Shown here: positions 22,151 to 31,530 of the stretch, in pieces
Numbering within the stretch: the stretch's first letter is position 1
Layout: each line of letters opens with the position of its first letter
NCBI GenBank assembly: GCA_025529335.1
Contig: JAMYHX010000164.1
Coordinates: 16,583-80,582, forward strand
DNA length: 64,000 nucleotides
Source of the DNA: Rhizopus sp. PT2906
Taxonomy: Eukaryota > Mucoromycota > Mucoromycetes > Mucorales > Rhizopodaceae
Reading direction: 5' to 3'
The notes under the pieces: model-generated
What the model was told of the DNA's origin: nothing
The model's database searches: none
What the model saw: only the letters and a program-made list of their open reading frames with translations
Made by a program: the position numbers and the translations under genes

Positions 22151-22676
22151 ATGGGACTCACTTACCGTACTTACCTTGAAGGAAGTTCGACTATTTATGG
22201 TTGTCTTAAATGTAAAACACATCTTTCTACTTCTGACGCCATCATATCAAGAGTAAATTGAATCTATTTTTCATATATTCAACCTTATCTAATACATATA
22301 TTAGCAATTTCATGGACAACATGGTCAAGCATATTTGTTTGAATCTGTGTAAGTATTCTTCTCTTTCTCCTTCTTTTTCATCTTATCTTTATTGTTAGAG
22401 TAAACGTTAAATATGGAAAAGCAGAGGATAGAGATATGACAACCGGATTACATAGAGTTAAAGATATATACTGTATACAGTGCGCAACATTGCTTGGTTG
22501 GACTTATGTTTGTTGAACTACGCAATTAGTTATCTTTTGTATATTAATTCCTTATTCAATAGGTCAAGGCATATAGTAGCGAAAATAAATATAAAGAAGG
22601 AAAGTTTATTCTCGAAAAGAAACTATTAACGGATTTATCGGCAAGGATATACATCGAAAGCCGTGATCTTGCTTAA
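22151..22676 (+). CDS. Yippee zinc-binding family protein (YPEL)
   Basis: 122 aa, the usual size for Yippee proteins, from four short exons: 22151-22252, 22305-22348, 22399-22507, 22563-22676. Sequence opens MGLTYRTYLEGSSTIYGCLK; the paired zinc ligands are CLKC and CIQC, with family signatures HGQAYLFESV, TTGLHRVKDIYC, LGWTY and NKYKEGKFI. The donor of intron 3 is GTTTGT. Yippee proteins are conserved across eukaryotes, with roles proposed in cell-cycle and ubiquitin-ligase (GID/CTLH) contexts. Every exon is under 40 codons, so the gene is invisible to simple reading-frame scans. Confidence 0.93.
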
Positions 22677-23902
22677 TCCATTTTTACATTAGCATCTCTC
22701 TCTCTTCTTCGTCATTGTATATTTCATCTCTCCCCTCAACTTATCCCTTTCAATCTCCCTCTTTTTTTATTTTTTTATTCCATAGTCATTCTATCTTATA
22801 TTCACCCATTTACTCTTTCTCTTTTTTTTCTATTTGAAACTGTCGCATGAATCTAACTGACTTTGAACAAATTTTGTATCTTTAATAATAAAAAAACACA
22901 CTGTCAGATAATCTCTTGATTTCCTCCCCCGCAAAATGATGAATAGACAAGATATGGTCATCATGTGCCCTGCTCTCTTCTTTTCTCTCATTGTCACCAT
23001 ACTCACATTATACTACGTAATCCCAGCCTTACAATTGACAGTTGTAACTGATGAACCGAATAAGTTCATTGGATGCTGTTTCATCTCCAGTTAGCCAGTA
23101 ATAATGTATAATGAATAAGAGAATCTGTCATTAGTGCGATGTTTATTAAAAACACGTATAAACAGAGGGGCGGTTTATTCTTGATATATATATGACATCT
23201 GGTCAATGTTATTATAAAAACAATCACATGATAAATCAGCAATCACAATGATAAATACTATTATGAACAAGTAGGCATCTTGAATATGCAAATATATAAT
23301 TACAAAGTCACGATCTTTTGTACGTCATTGAAGAAAGGTTGATGGTTCAAGTTATTGGATTAACTTTTGATTCAAAGAGCATCTCTTATATATACCTAAT
23401 AATTTTAATTGCTTATGCCAGATGAAGTAATGCCATTATATAGCTTGAATTTTTCAAATAGACTTTTATTCTTTATAGATACTGCCGAGAGTTCTTCTTT
23501 ACTGCGTTTGATTAAATTTTCAAATGCATGATGAAAAATAACATGGTATCATTCTTTAAAGAGGCAAACATGAGATACATGATATATCTCTAAAATGTAT
23601 TATCTATAAGCAATCTAGAAGAGAATACCTTGTATAAAAACATAGCTGTATCTGTATTCGAGAGGGACATGTAAGTTAATGTGATATATGTGAAAGGTCT
23701 GCCTTCATTGCGGTCCTTGAAGCATAATAAAGGAAAAAAGAATCAATCCTCAGGACAATAAGAAAGTCTTTGTTATTTGACCAGTTAAATCCTTTTGTAT
23801 TGATAACTTTTATTTAACACACATACACATCAAATGAAAGAGAGAGATTCAGGCACCAATGTAGTCCTGTGGCTTAAAACTCAGCTCGCACTACATGGTT
23901 TC
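22677..23902. other. Intergenic region with one candidate small membrane protein
   Basis: AT-rich DNA between the Yippee gene and the mobile element; holds the 52-aa frame at 22936-23094. No other feature recognised. Confidence 0.45.
22936..23094 (+). CDS. Possible 52-aa single-helix membrane protein
   Basis: ATG 22936 (preceded by AAA) encodes a short polar start (MMNRQDMVIM), one clear hydrophobic helix (ALFFSLIVTILTLYYVIPAL) and a short tail with CC near the end, stop at 23094. Length is too short to exclude chance; no homologue recognised. Confidence 0.3.
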   Translation: MMNRQDMVIMCPALFFSLIVTILTLYYVIPALQLTVVTDEPNKFIGCCFISS

Positions 23903-24558
23903 AGTCTAAAATGAGACGATTGGATATTCATTTTGAGACGATCTGGTAATAAAAATGAGACGATTTTCACTTTTTTTGGGACATGTACGACATAAAAATG
24001 AGACGAACTACTTTTCGTTTTGAGACACTTTTTTTGGATGCATTTATTTACAGTGATTTGCGTTTAAAAATCAAGATTTTCTTAAATAGAAATCAAACTT
24101 TTTATTTGACCAATCAACAATTTCTTAATACGTTCAAACTTTTTCCGGCCAATCAATTTTTTCCAATTTTTATAAATCTATTCAAGCATCTTTATCTTGG
24201 ATAATAATAAACAAAAGTTTATTTGTGAAGTATTCGAGTTCCCGTAAGTCACAGGAGTATCTACCTTTTGCCAAAATGATGTCACAAGAAAAAAAATTAA
24301 AGTGTCGCGCTGTGAAAAAATAAACCAGGTTCAATGAAAAAATGAGCCGGGTTCAACGAAAAAATGAACCGGGTTCAGTAAAGCAGTTAATCTGCTTTTT
24401 CATTCCAGCACATAATGAGCATAACTCGTGATCAAGCTGTTTGCAGGTTTTTTTTGTGAAGACTATAGCAAGGAAAATGCAGCAAGATTGTCTAAAAGGA
24501 TCGAAGAATTAGGCACTTTCGACGTGTGTTATGAAAATGATTCTAAACGACCTGTTCT
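23903..24558 (+). repeat. Left terminal inverted repeat
   Basis: 656 bp. The outer 110 bp carries five spaced TGAGAC(G) motifs, like subterminal binding sites of a transposase. The inner part repeats the first coding stretch of the element's gene, which here runs only a few codons past the repeat before stopping at 24619. Confidence 0.85.
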
Positions 24559-24804
24559 ACTCAATGTCGTCGACATACGTTCTCAATCTTCAAATTGGAT
24601 GATAATTGTACATGTTTAATAAAACTTTCATATCATTCATATGCGGACAAAAATTCAAGTTGATTTATTTAGCCGAGCTACTAAATGGCATTGTCTTGCC
24701 ATTGCATGTCTCTTCATTCGATGATTTGTAAGTTTTAAAAATTGAAGTCATAAAAGATCAATAAAAGTATAATTTTGGTATAACAATAGGGCATAGTGAA
24801 GTTT

Positions 24805-26400
24805 TTAAGCTTTTTTGGATCTTTGAACTGGTGCTGATCTACAATCAAAAGATGATAACACTGTTGGGTCATTCAACACAGCCTCTCTCTTAAATTCGTG
24901 GAATTTGTTATCATCAAGTAATTTGTCAACGATAACTGTCTTTAATTTTTTGTGAATACTAACAAAGATGTGTTAGAAGTGTAACTAAAGCTGACTTTTT
25001 TGTATGCAATTTAACTCACTTGAAAAGTCTGTGTATATCATTTATGTTCGTGGAAAGTCCTGCAAAGTCTATGACTACAAGACAAATGTCAATTTCGGAT
25101 GAATTTATATAGGAAAGCATTGCTAATAAAAATATTTTTATTAGTCTTGTTGTTGATAGTCATTCACAAGTTAACAAATACATTGGGTATCTCCATCTAC
25201 ACCTATCAATTCATTTAGCAAACCAGCAGTGTTAACATTCATATCTCTTGACGCGAGTGAAGAATTGGTTGATGTTTTGATTTGAAATGGACTATGATTA
25301 AACAATAACTTCCAAGTATATCTTTTTATTATGATAAATAAGAAGTGAAGAAAATATATAAATTATTAATACAGGGTAGCAATATACACCGCATTGTAGC
25401 ACAGATTATTAGCGTGATGTCACTCTGTCTACAGGCTCTTTTATATATAATATAATTTGGACAGGTACTGTACAAATTATGATAAGCTCTTTGAATACTC
25501 TATAAGTCAATATCAGTGCTAAATACAACAGCGAGTTCAGCGGCGGCCGAACAAGAACATGACACGAAGACCATGTCACATAGTGATCTTTCTTTCAAGC
25601 ACTGCACCATACCATTTAAAAGACTTTTTCTATTATTGTCATCATTGATACCAACGGACTTCCTAGCATAGCCAATGATGCTGTATCCTTGTTTTTTTAA
25701 AGAGCTAATGTAATTTTGATAGTGTGGAATAGCTGTAGTGATGGATTTTATAATGCCCTCTATCAATAGAGAATAAGTAATGGTATTTCCCGGAAACTAC
25801 AATAGTGTGTTACCTCTAAATTCATGTTTCATTACATAAAGTGTCCTAAAGCGAAGATTCAATCCTCTACGCCTCTTCCTAGTGTATGGCATACCAATAA
25901 AATTAACCTTTCTTTTGGAACATCAACTTGCAAATCCTATTTCAGATTTCTTGCTCATGAATTCAGCTTTTGAAATAACCGATTCATAGACTTCTTTAGT
26001 TTCAATTTGTTGCATAGAATAGAGAGCTTCATTTTTAGGATTTGTAGTTTTGTAAACCTCATTTAGAAACATGATTACTTGTCGTTCTGTAACTAAATTA
26101 AAATTTTAGCTCAAAATATGAGAAATATCATGTGTCTTTCAGTGCTTACCAAGTTCAGCTTTTGCTCCTGCTTTATCCTCAAGGTCCACATCTGAGTATT
26201 CACTTAGATAACGTTTAAAAGTTGTCGGATCGTTCCGAATAAAGCTTAAATGCACCAGAACAGGTCGTTTAGAATCATTTTCATAACACACGTCGAAAGT
26301 GCCTAATTCTTCGATCCTTTTAGACAATCTTGCTGCATTTTCCTTGCTATAGTCTTCACAAAAAAAACCTGCAAACAGCTTGATCACGAGTTATGCTCAT
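24805..26400 (-). pseudogene. Transposon-encoded divergent serine-recombinase-like protein
   Basis: Multi-exon coding sequence filling the element. ATG 26400 opens MSITRDQAVC, but a run of eight T then shifts the frame; the next frame continues FFCEDYSKENAARLSKRIEE. Further blocks: VTERQVIMFLNEVYKT (from 26092), a basic patch MPYTRKRRRGLNLRFR (about 25850), then SIIGYARKSVGINDD (about 25690), MVFVSCSCSAA, LLNELIGVDGDTQ, DICLVVIDFAGLS and a C-terminus ending APVQRSKKA before TAA at 24807-24805. GYARKS followed by the strands VFVS and LVVIDFAG resembles the fold order of serine resolvases (GYARVS..., LVV.LDRL.R), but the usual LDRLxR arginines are absent. At least one TGA (about 25912) and the T-run suggest decay, or introns I could not place. 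Recombinase role is inference. Confidence 0.55.
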
Positions 26401-26934
26401 TATGTGCTGGAATGAAAAAGCAGATTAACTGCTTTACTGAACCCGGTTCATTTTTTCGTTGAACCCGGCTCATTTTTTCATTGAACCTGGTTTATTTTTT
26501 CACAGCGCGACACTTTAATTTTTTTTCTTGTGACATCATTTTGGCAAAAGGTAGATACTCCTGTGACTTACGGGAACTCGAATACTTCACAAATAAACTT
26601 TTGTTTATTATTATCCAAGATAAAGATGCTTGAATAGATTTATAAAAATTGGAAAAAATTGATTGGCCGGAAAAAGTTTGAACGTATTAAGAAATTGTTG
26701 ATTGGTCAAATAAAAAGTTTGATTTCTATTTAAGAAAATCTTGATTTTTAAACGCAAATCACTGTAAATAAATGCATCCAAAAAAAGTGTCTCAAAACGA
26801 AAAGTAGTTCGTCTCATTTTTATGTCGTACATGTCCCAAAAAAAGTGAAAATCGTCTCATTTTTATTACCAGATCGTCTCATTTTTATTACCAGATCGTC
26901 TCAAAATGAATATCCAATCGTCTCATTTTAGACT
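26257..26934 (-). repeat. Right terminal inverted repeat
   Basis: 678 bp, inverted copy of the left repeat with one additional 22-bp unit between 26861 and 26902. It contains the presumed promoter and first codons of the element's gene. Its outer end is 169 bp upstream of the OLA1 start codon. Confidence 0.85.
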
Positions 26935-27103
26935 AAAATCCTATAATCAAAAACTCGGAGCCGGACTTCAAAAAAGACTTAAAATTTTTACAACTGTCAA
27001 GTCTCACTCACTCTCTCTCTCTTATTTTTTTAAAAAAAACAGTGAGTGTTCTAAAGCACCTTGTAATTTGGTTCTTTTTTTATTCATCTCACTTTATTTA
27101 GAT

Positions 27104-28408
27104 ATGCCACCCAAGAAGGCTGTTAAAGAAGAAAAGGTATTGCTTGGACGTCCTTCCAACAATTTGAAGATTGGTGTTGTTGGTCTTCCCAACGTTGGTA
27201 AATCCACCTTCTTTAACGCCCTTACCAATGCCTCTGCTGCTGCTGAAAACTATCCTTTCTGTACCATTGGTAAGTTTATCAATAGTCTGACCACACTGTT
27301 GCTTACTTTTATTCTTTTTATATAGACCCTGAAGAATCCCGTGTTGCTGTTCCCGATGCTCGTTTCGATTGGTTATGTCAACACTATAAGCCTGCAAAGG
27401 AAATCCCTGCATTTGTAAGTTGAAAGAGAATAAATATAAAGAAAAAAAAACTAACCCTGAAAACAGTTGACAGTGATTGATATTGCAGGTCTTGTCAAGG
27501 GTGCTGCATCTGGTGCTGGTTTAGGTAACGCCTTCTTGTCTCACATCAGAGCTGTCGACGCCATTTTCCATGTTGTCCGTGCATTTGATGAACCCGATGT
27601 CATTCACGTCGAAGGAGAGCTGGAACCCCTTCGTGACATGGCTATCATCCGTGAAGAATTGAGATTGAAGGATGAAGAATTCTTGACAAAGCAAGCAACC
27701 GAATTGAACAACGTCGCCAAACGTCTCGGTCATGGAGGTAATGCTGCCGATAAGGCCAAGAAGGAAGAAGCTGTTATTGTCACCAAGGTTCTCGAATGGG
27801 TTCAACAGGGTAAGGATGTTCGTCACGGTAACTGGAGCAACAAGGAAGCCGAAGTTATCAATGGCCTCCACCTTCTTACTGCCAAGCCTGTCATTTACCT
27901 CGCCAACTTGAGTGAAAAGGATTACCTTCGCAAAAAGAACAAGTGGCTTCCCAAAATTAAAGCCTGGATCGACGAAAATTCACCTGGTGACATGATGATT
28001 CCTTACTCTGGTGCTTACGAATACCGTCTTACTCTTGCCAGTGCTGAAGAAAAGGAACAGATCCAAAAGGAGAACAATGCACCTTCTGTTTTACCCAAGA
28101 TCATCGTCAATGGTTATGCCGCTCTTCAACTCATCTACTTCTTTACTGGTGGACCTGATGAAGTCAGAGCTTGGACTATCCGTAAGAATACCAAGGCACC
28201 ACAAGCCGCTGGTGTCATCCACACTGATTTTGAACGTGGTTTCATTATGGCTGAAGTCATGAAGTATGAAGATCTTAAGGAACTCGGATCTGAATCTGCT
28301 GTCAAGGCTGCAGGCAAGTACATGCAAAAGGGTAAGGAATACGTTGTTGAAGATGGTGATATCATTTACTTCAAGTTCAACGTGACTGCTCCCGCCAAGA
28401 AGAAATAG
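27104..28408 (+). CDS. OLA1: OLA1/YchF Obg-like ATPase
   Basis: P-loop ATPase of the Obg family that associates with ribosomes and proteasome in relatives. Exons 27104-27269, 27326-27414 and 27467-28408; 398 aa, matching the family (about 395). G1 is GLPNVGKS, G3 DIAGLVKGAASGAG, and G4 is NLSEKD instead of NKxD, the change that gives ATP specificity in YchF. The C-terminal TGS domain includes IYFFTGGPDEVRAW and AGVIHTDFERGF. Third codons are C/T-biased compared with neighbours, as in highly expressed fungal genes. The 5' flank is only 169 bp before the transposon end; CT-rich tract and TTTTTTT precede the ATG. Confidence 0.96.
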
Positions 28409-28977
28409 ACTTCTTTCACATATGTATACATCTTATCTCTCCCTTTCTTTTTTTCTCTCTCTCTTTCTCTTTATTACCTTTGTTAAATAAATATATCACT
28501 CCCCCCCCCTCATCTCCATTTCTTCCGTATGTACTAGAATAAGAGAGAGAAAAACTGGATGGGGGGAAGTAGAAATTAATGCATGAATAAAGTGTAATAC
28601 AGCGTAGATAAAAAAAAGGGATATAAAAGCGCTTTGTTTTTGTATATATCCTCGTCACTTGTTTTGTTGTTGAGAAAAGAAAGCTGTCTGACCTAGCTTC
28701 TATATCTTTTAGAGTTCGTATTTCCGATTAGCCCCCTCTTTTTGAATGACCATGAGCTCGTGGCATGTCCATCAATTAGGACACACAAGCTGGAAATATG
28801 AATATTTTATTCCACGTTTTTTAAGAAAGCGGGATGATCTGTACAAATAAGGAAACTCGGTTCATCCGGAACCGAAGGGGGATAAGCTATTATAACCAAT
28901 AAAAACTTTATTCGTATATATTTAGAGAAAAGAGAGAGGGGAAGGGGGCTTGTTTATGCGTATGTACACAATGCGTA
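28409..28977. other. Convergent intergenic region
   Basis: Lies between the stops of OLA1 and the SEC2-like gene. CT-rich and AG-rich tracts, a C9 run near 28502, nothing gene-like. Confidence 0.5.
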
Positions 28978-30464
28978 TTATGAATGTAAGGATGTAAGTG
29001 TATTTATTGTTTCTACAGTGGAAATAGATGTAATTGTTGAATCAGTTGAGCTGGATAATCTTTCATTTAAATAAGGTAATACGTGTTCTTCTCCATGGAA
29101 GGCTGTTGTGATCGTCTGAGGGTTTAACTGGCAAGAAGATAGCATATAGGGCAATGCTCCCATTCTATATTAGGATGAGTATAAATTATACTTTTTGTTT
29201 TCATTTTATACCTTGCAAGGAACATTTGTAATCTTAATCTTATCATTTGTTGATATAATTCATGAAGTGATCTAAACTTGTATAAGCCTGCTCTTATATG
29301 TCTAATCAACGAGTAAAATTCCATGACGGCCATGAGCCGATCACGGCAGTAGCGATCCACACAGGCCCATTCGTCAAAATAGGATATTCGGAATCTGTAC
29401 TTTAGCACTTGCTCTCTTTCTTCTTCTTCTTCTATCTTTCTGCCACAGGCTTGGCATCCTAAAAAGACACTCCCATTCGTAAATCTTTCCCATAAGGTGG
29501 CCGTCGCTTCCTCTTTTAGATGGCGTTCGCATTCTTCATTAACGAACCCTTGAGGACATTCTTCGACAAAGCAGGTCTTGACTAAGATAGCATCCATTAT
29601 CTTTTTGCTGGTGGTACGAGGGTTGGGACCAAATCGTAAACAGGGCTCAATATCTTCTCGTATACAGTACTTCATATATTTTAATAAATGAAGCTTCCTA
29701 AGCGGCGTATGACTCGCTTGCTGTATAAAGTCATTGAAATCCATCAATGCTGCATCATCTTCTACAGCTTCCATCTGCAACCCGGTATACGCCTTGTTTG
29801 CGATCATCAGTTCCAATTGAGCACGGGAAAGATGATCGATGGTCATGACCTCGGCAGGCTTCATTATTTGACTCTTTAATGATTTCAGTTGACTAGACGT
29901 CGTCTTCAGCTGGTCCTGCACCTCATCTAGTGCATTTTGTAATTTATTATTTTCCTCACGAATCTTTTCTTGCTCCTTCTTTTCGATATTGACCATCTTG
30001 TCTGCTTCCTCAAATAGCTTTTGGTTTAGTTCTTCCAGTTCTTTCTTGACTGTCTCTTTTGATTTTTGAATCACTTGGACCTGAACTGCTTCTTCCTCAC
30101 ATTTTAACTTTAGTATCTTCAAGTCGTGTTCCATTGATTCAACATTGTCTATTGTCTTTTGAATAGTCCTTTGTTTCTCTTCAATCGTTTGTTTCAATAC
30201 CGTGATTTTATTATCCAAATCCTGTCTTTCCTTGACAACAGCCTCCTTCTGGCTTTGTAAAAGAGTGAGCTGAGTTTGCGTGGGCTGAAAAGTATTATGG
30301 AAGATATGACTACAATCTGAACAACAATCATGACTGAACATAAAAGATTGACACTGACAAGTTTGGTTATCTGTGAGTTGTATTACTTTTATTCGGTTGT
30401 CATAGTCTTGTTTACTAGTATTAATAGTAATATTAGTAGTAGTAGTTGTTGTCGTAATGGACAT
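28978..30464 (-). CDS. SEC2: SEC2/Rabin-type Rab guanine nucleotide exchange factor
   Basis: Activates the exocytic Rab (Sec4/Rab8) for polarised secretion at hyphal tips. Exons 30464-29212 and 29164-28978; 479 aa. A Thr-rich start and a Cys-rich stretch (CQCQSFMFSHDCCSDC) are followed by a long coiled coil; the GEF signature is VKKELEELNQKLFEEADKMV. The C-terminal block CLRFGPNP...KKIMDAILVKTCFVEECP and the zinc-like FLGCQACGRK match the conserved C-terminal region of Rabin/Sec2 proteins. A short second exon provides a Ser/Thr-rich tail. Shorter than yeast Sec2 (759 aa). Confidence 0.88.
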
Positions 30465-30604
30465 TGGGAAGAGAGGGGTATAAAAAAGGGATATTAAATA
30501 AAAAAGAGAGAAAAAGAGAGAGAGAAAACGGGGAGCTTATAATTTTGGTGTCTTTTTTTATTTACGCCCCCTCCTTCTGTTTCTCCTTAAAAAAATAAGC
30601 CTTA
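30465..30604. promoter_or_regulatory. Divergent promoter, SEC2-like / FCP1-like
   Basis: Only 140 bp separates the two start codons. It contains CT/GA-rich tracts on both strands and a TTTATTTA stretch; no clear TATA box. Confidence 0.5.
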
Positions 30605-31321
30605 ATGTCATTGAAACAGATTTTGCAGCCAAGTCAACATTATTTAGAAATTGCAAAACAGGCATCCATTACTTTGAAAGAACCAAGAAAGCAACTACTC
30701 ATTTTGGATCTCAATGGAACACTTGTGTCAAGAGTGAAAGGAGGCGGATCTATGTTTGTCCGACCGTTTAGTGATCAGTTCTTTGACTACATCTTTGATC
30801 ATTTCACAGTGATGGTATGGAGTTCAGCACAACCTCATTCAGTTAATTTCATGTGTCGAATGTTTGGATCTCATCAGTCTAAACTTGCTCTCATCTGGGA
30901 TCGTACCTCATTCGGTTTAAGTATAGAAGAGTACAGCAGGAAGACAGCGACGATAAAGGATTTGAGTAAAGTATGGCAGAGATTAGAAGAATTTGATGCG
31001 ACGAATACGATCTTACTTGATGACTCAAGGAGCAAGACAGTCCTTCAGCCATTCAACGTGATTCATCCAACAGAGTTTATTCATGGCTCAAGTAGCTTCC
31101 GTTCAAGCGGAGAGTGTGAATTGGTGCAGATTATTGATTATTTAAAAGTGTTGAGATATCAAAGTAACGTTGCTAATTACATAATGAATCATCCTTTCAA
31201 GTCTATTTTCAATCATCAGCTTAATTCGTTTAAAGTGCTTCATTTTATAAAATCAGAAAAAGATGGACATGAAGTAGATTTCAATTATGTAAAGCCAGCC
31301 AATCAACATGTCAGATTTTAA
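30605..31321 (+). CDS. FCP1-homology (SCP/NIF-like) phosphatase domain protein
   Basis: Single exon, 238 aa. HAD-superfamily FCP1 homology domain: motif LLILDLNGTLVSR, then FVRPFSDQFFDYIFDHFTVMVWSS, and the late motif NTILLDDSRSKTVLQP. In CTD phosphatases motif I is DxDGT; here the second Asp (general acid/base) is Asn. Some plant and fungal FCP1-like proteins share DLNGT, so this may be a family trait rather than damage. Substrate unknown; Ser/Thr phosphatase activity is uncertain. Shares a 140-bp divergent promoter with the SEC2-like gene. Confidence 0.85.
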   Translation: MSLKQILQPSQHYLEIAKQASITLKEPRKQLLILDLNGTLVSRVKGGGSMFVRPFSDQFFDYIFDHFTVMVWSSAQPHSVNFMCRMFGSHQSKLALIWDRTSFGLSIEEYSRKTATIKDLSKVWQRLEEFDATNTILLDDSRSKTVLQPFNVIHPTEFIHGSSSFRSSGECELVQIIDYLKVLRYQSNVANYIMNHPFKSIFNHQLNSFKVLHFIKSEKDGHEVDFNYVKPANQHVRF

Positions 31322-31530
31322 CACACGTACCTTATTTTTAGATATTCTTACTATAAATATCTTGTAGTTACACATACATAAACATTTTATACCTTTATTC
31401 AACCATTTTAGAGAAACAGGGGACACACACATTCGATGTGCTCCCTATCTTTCTAAATTAATAAAAAGCACAAAAATAACAGCAGTAAAAAAAAAATTTC
31501 TTTCTTCTTTCTCTCTCTCTTCTTTCTTTA
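31322..31530. other. Tandem intergenic region
   Basis: Contains a TTCTTTCTTCTTTCTCTCTC tract immediately ahead of the glycosyltransferase ATG; no gene. Confidence 0.5.

Larger units (their letters stand above)
23903..26934. mobile_element. 3.0-kb transposon with ~0.66-kb terminal inverted repeats
   Basis: The two ends are inverted copies: 23903-24558 and 26257-26934. They start with AGTCTAAAATGAGACG and finish at AAACGACCTGTTCT. The lengths differ by exactly 22 bp because the right copy has one extra unit of a 22-bp tandem repeat (GATCTGGTAATAAAAATGAG...). The frames I could compare inside the repeats are identical, so the copies are young or homogenised. A target-site duplication is not clear; a TA flanks both sides if the element is taken to start at AAATGAGACG. 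The interior holds one spliced minus-strand gene whose 5' end lies inside the right repeat. Confidence 0.85.

Noticed and set aside
23983..24204. 73-codon frame duplicated at 26611-26832
   Set aside because: It is the same DNA in the two inverted repeats; composition is AT-driven (Phe/Leu/Asn) and it lies outside the element gene.
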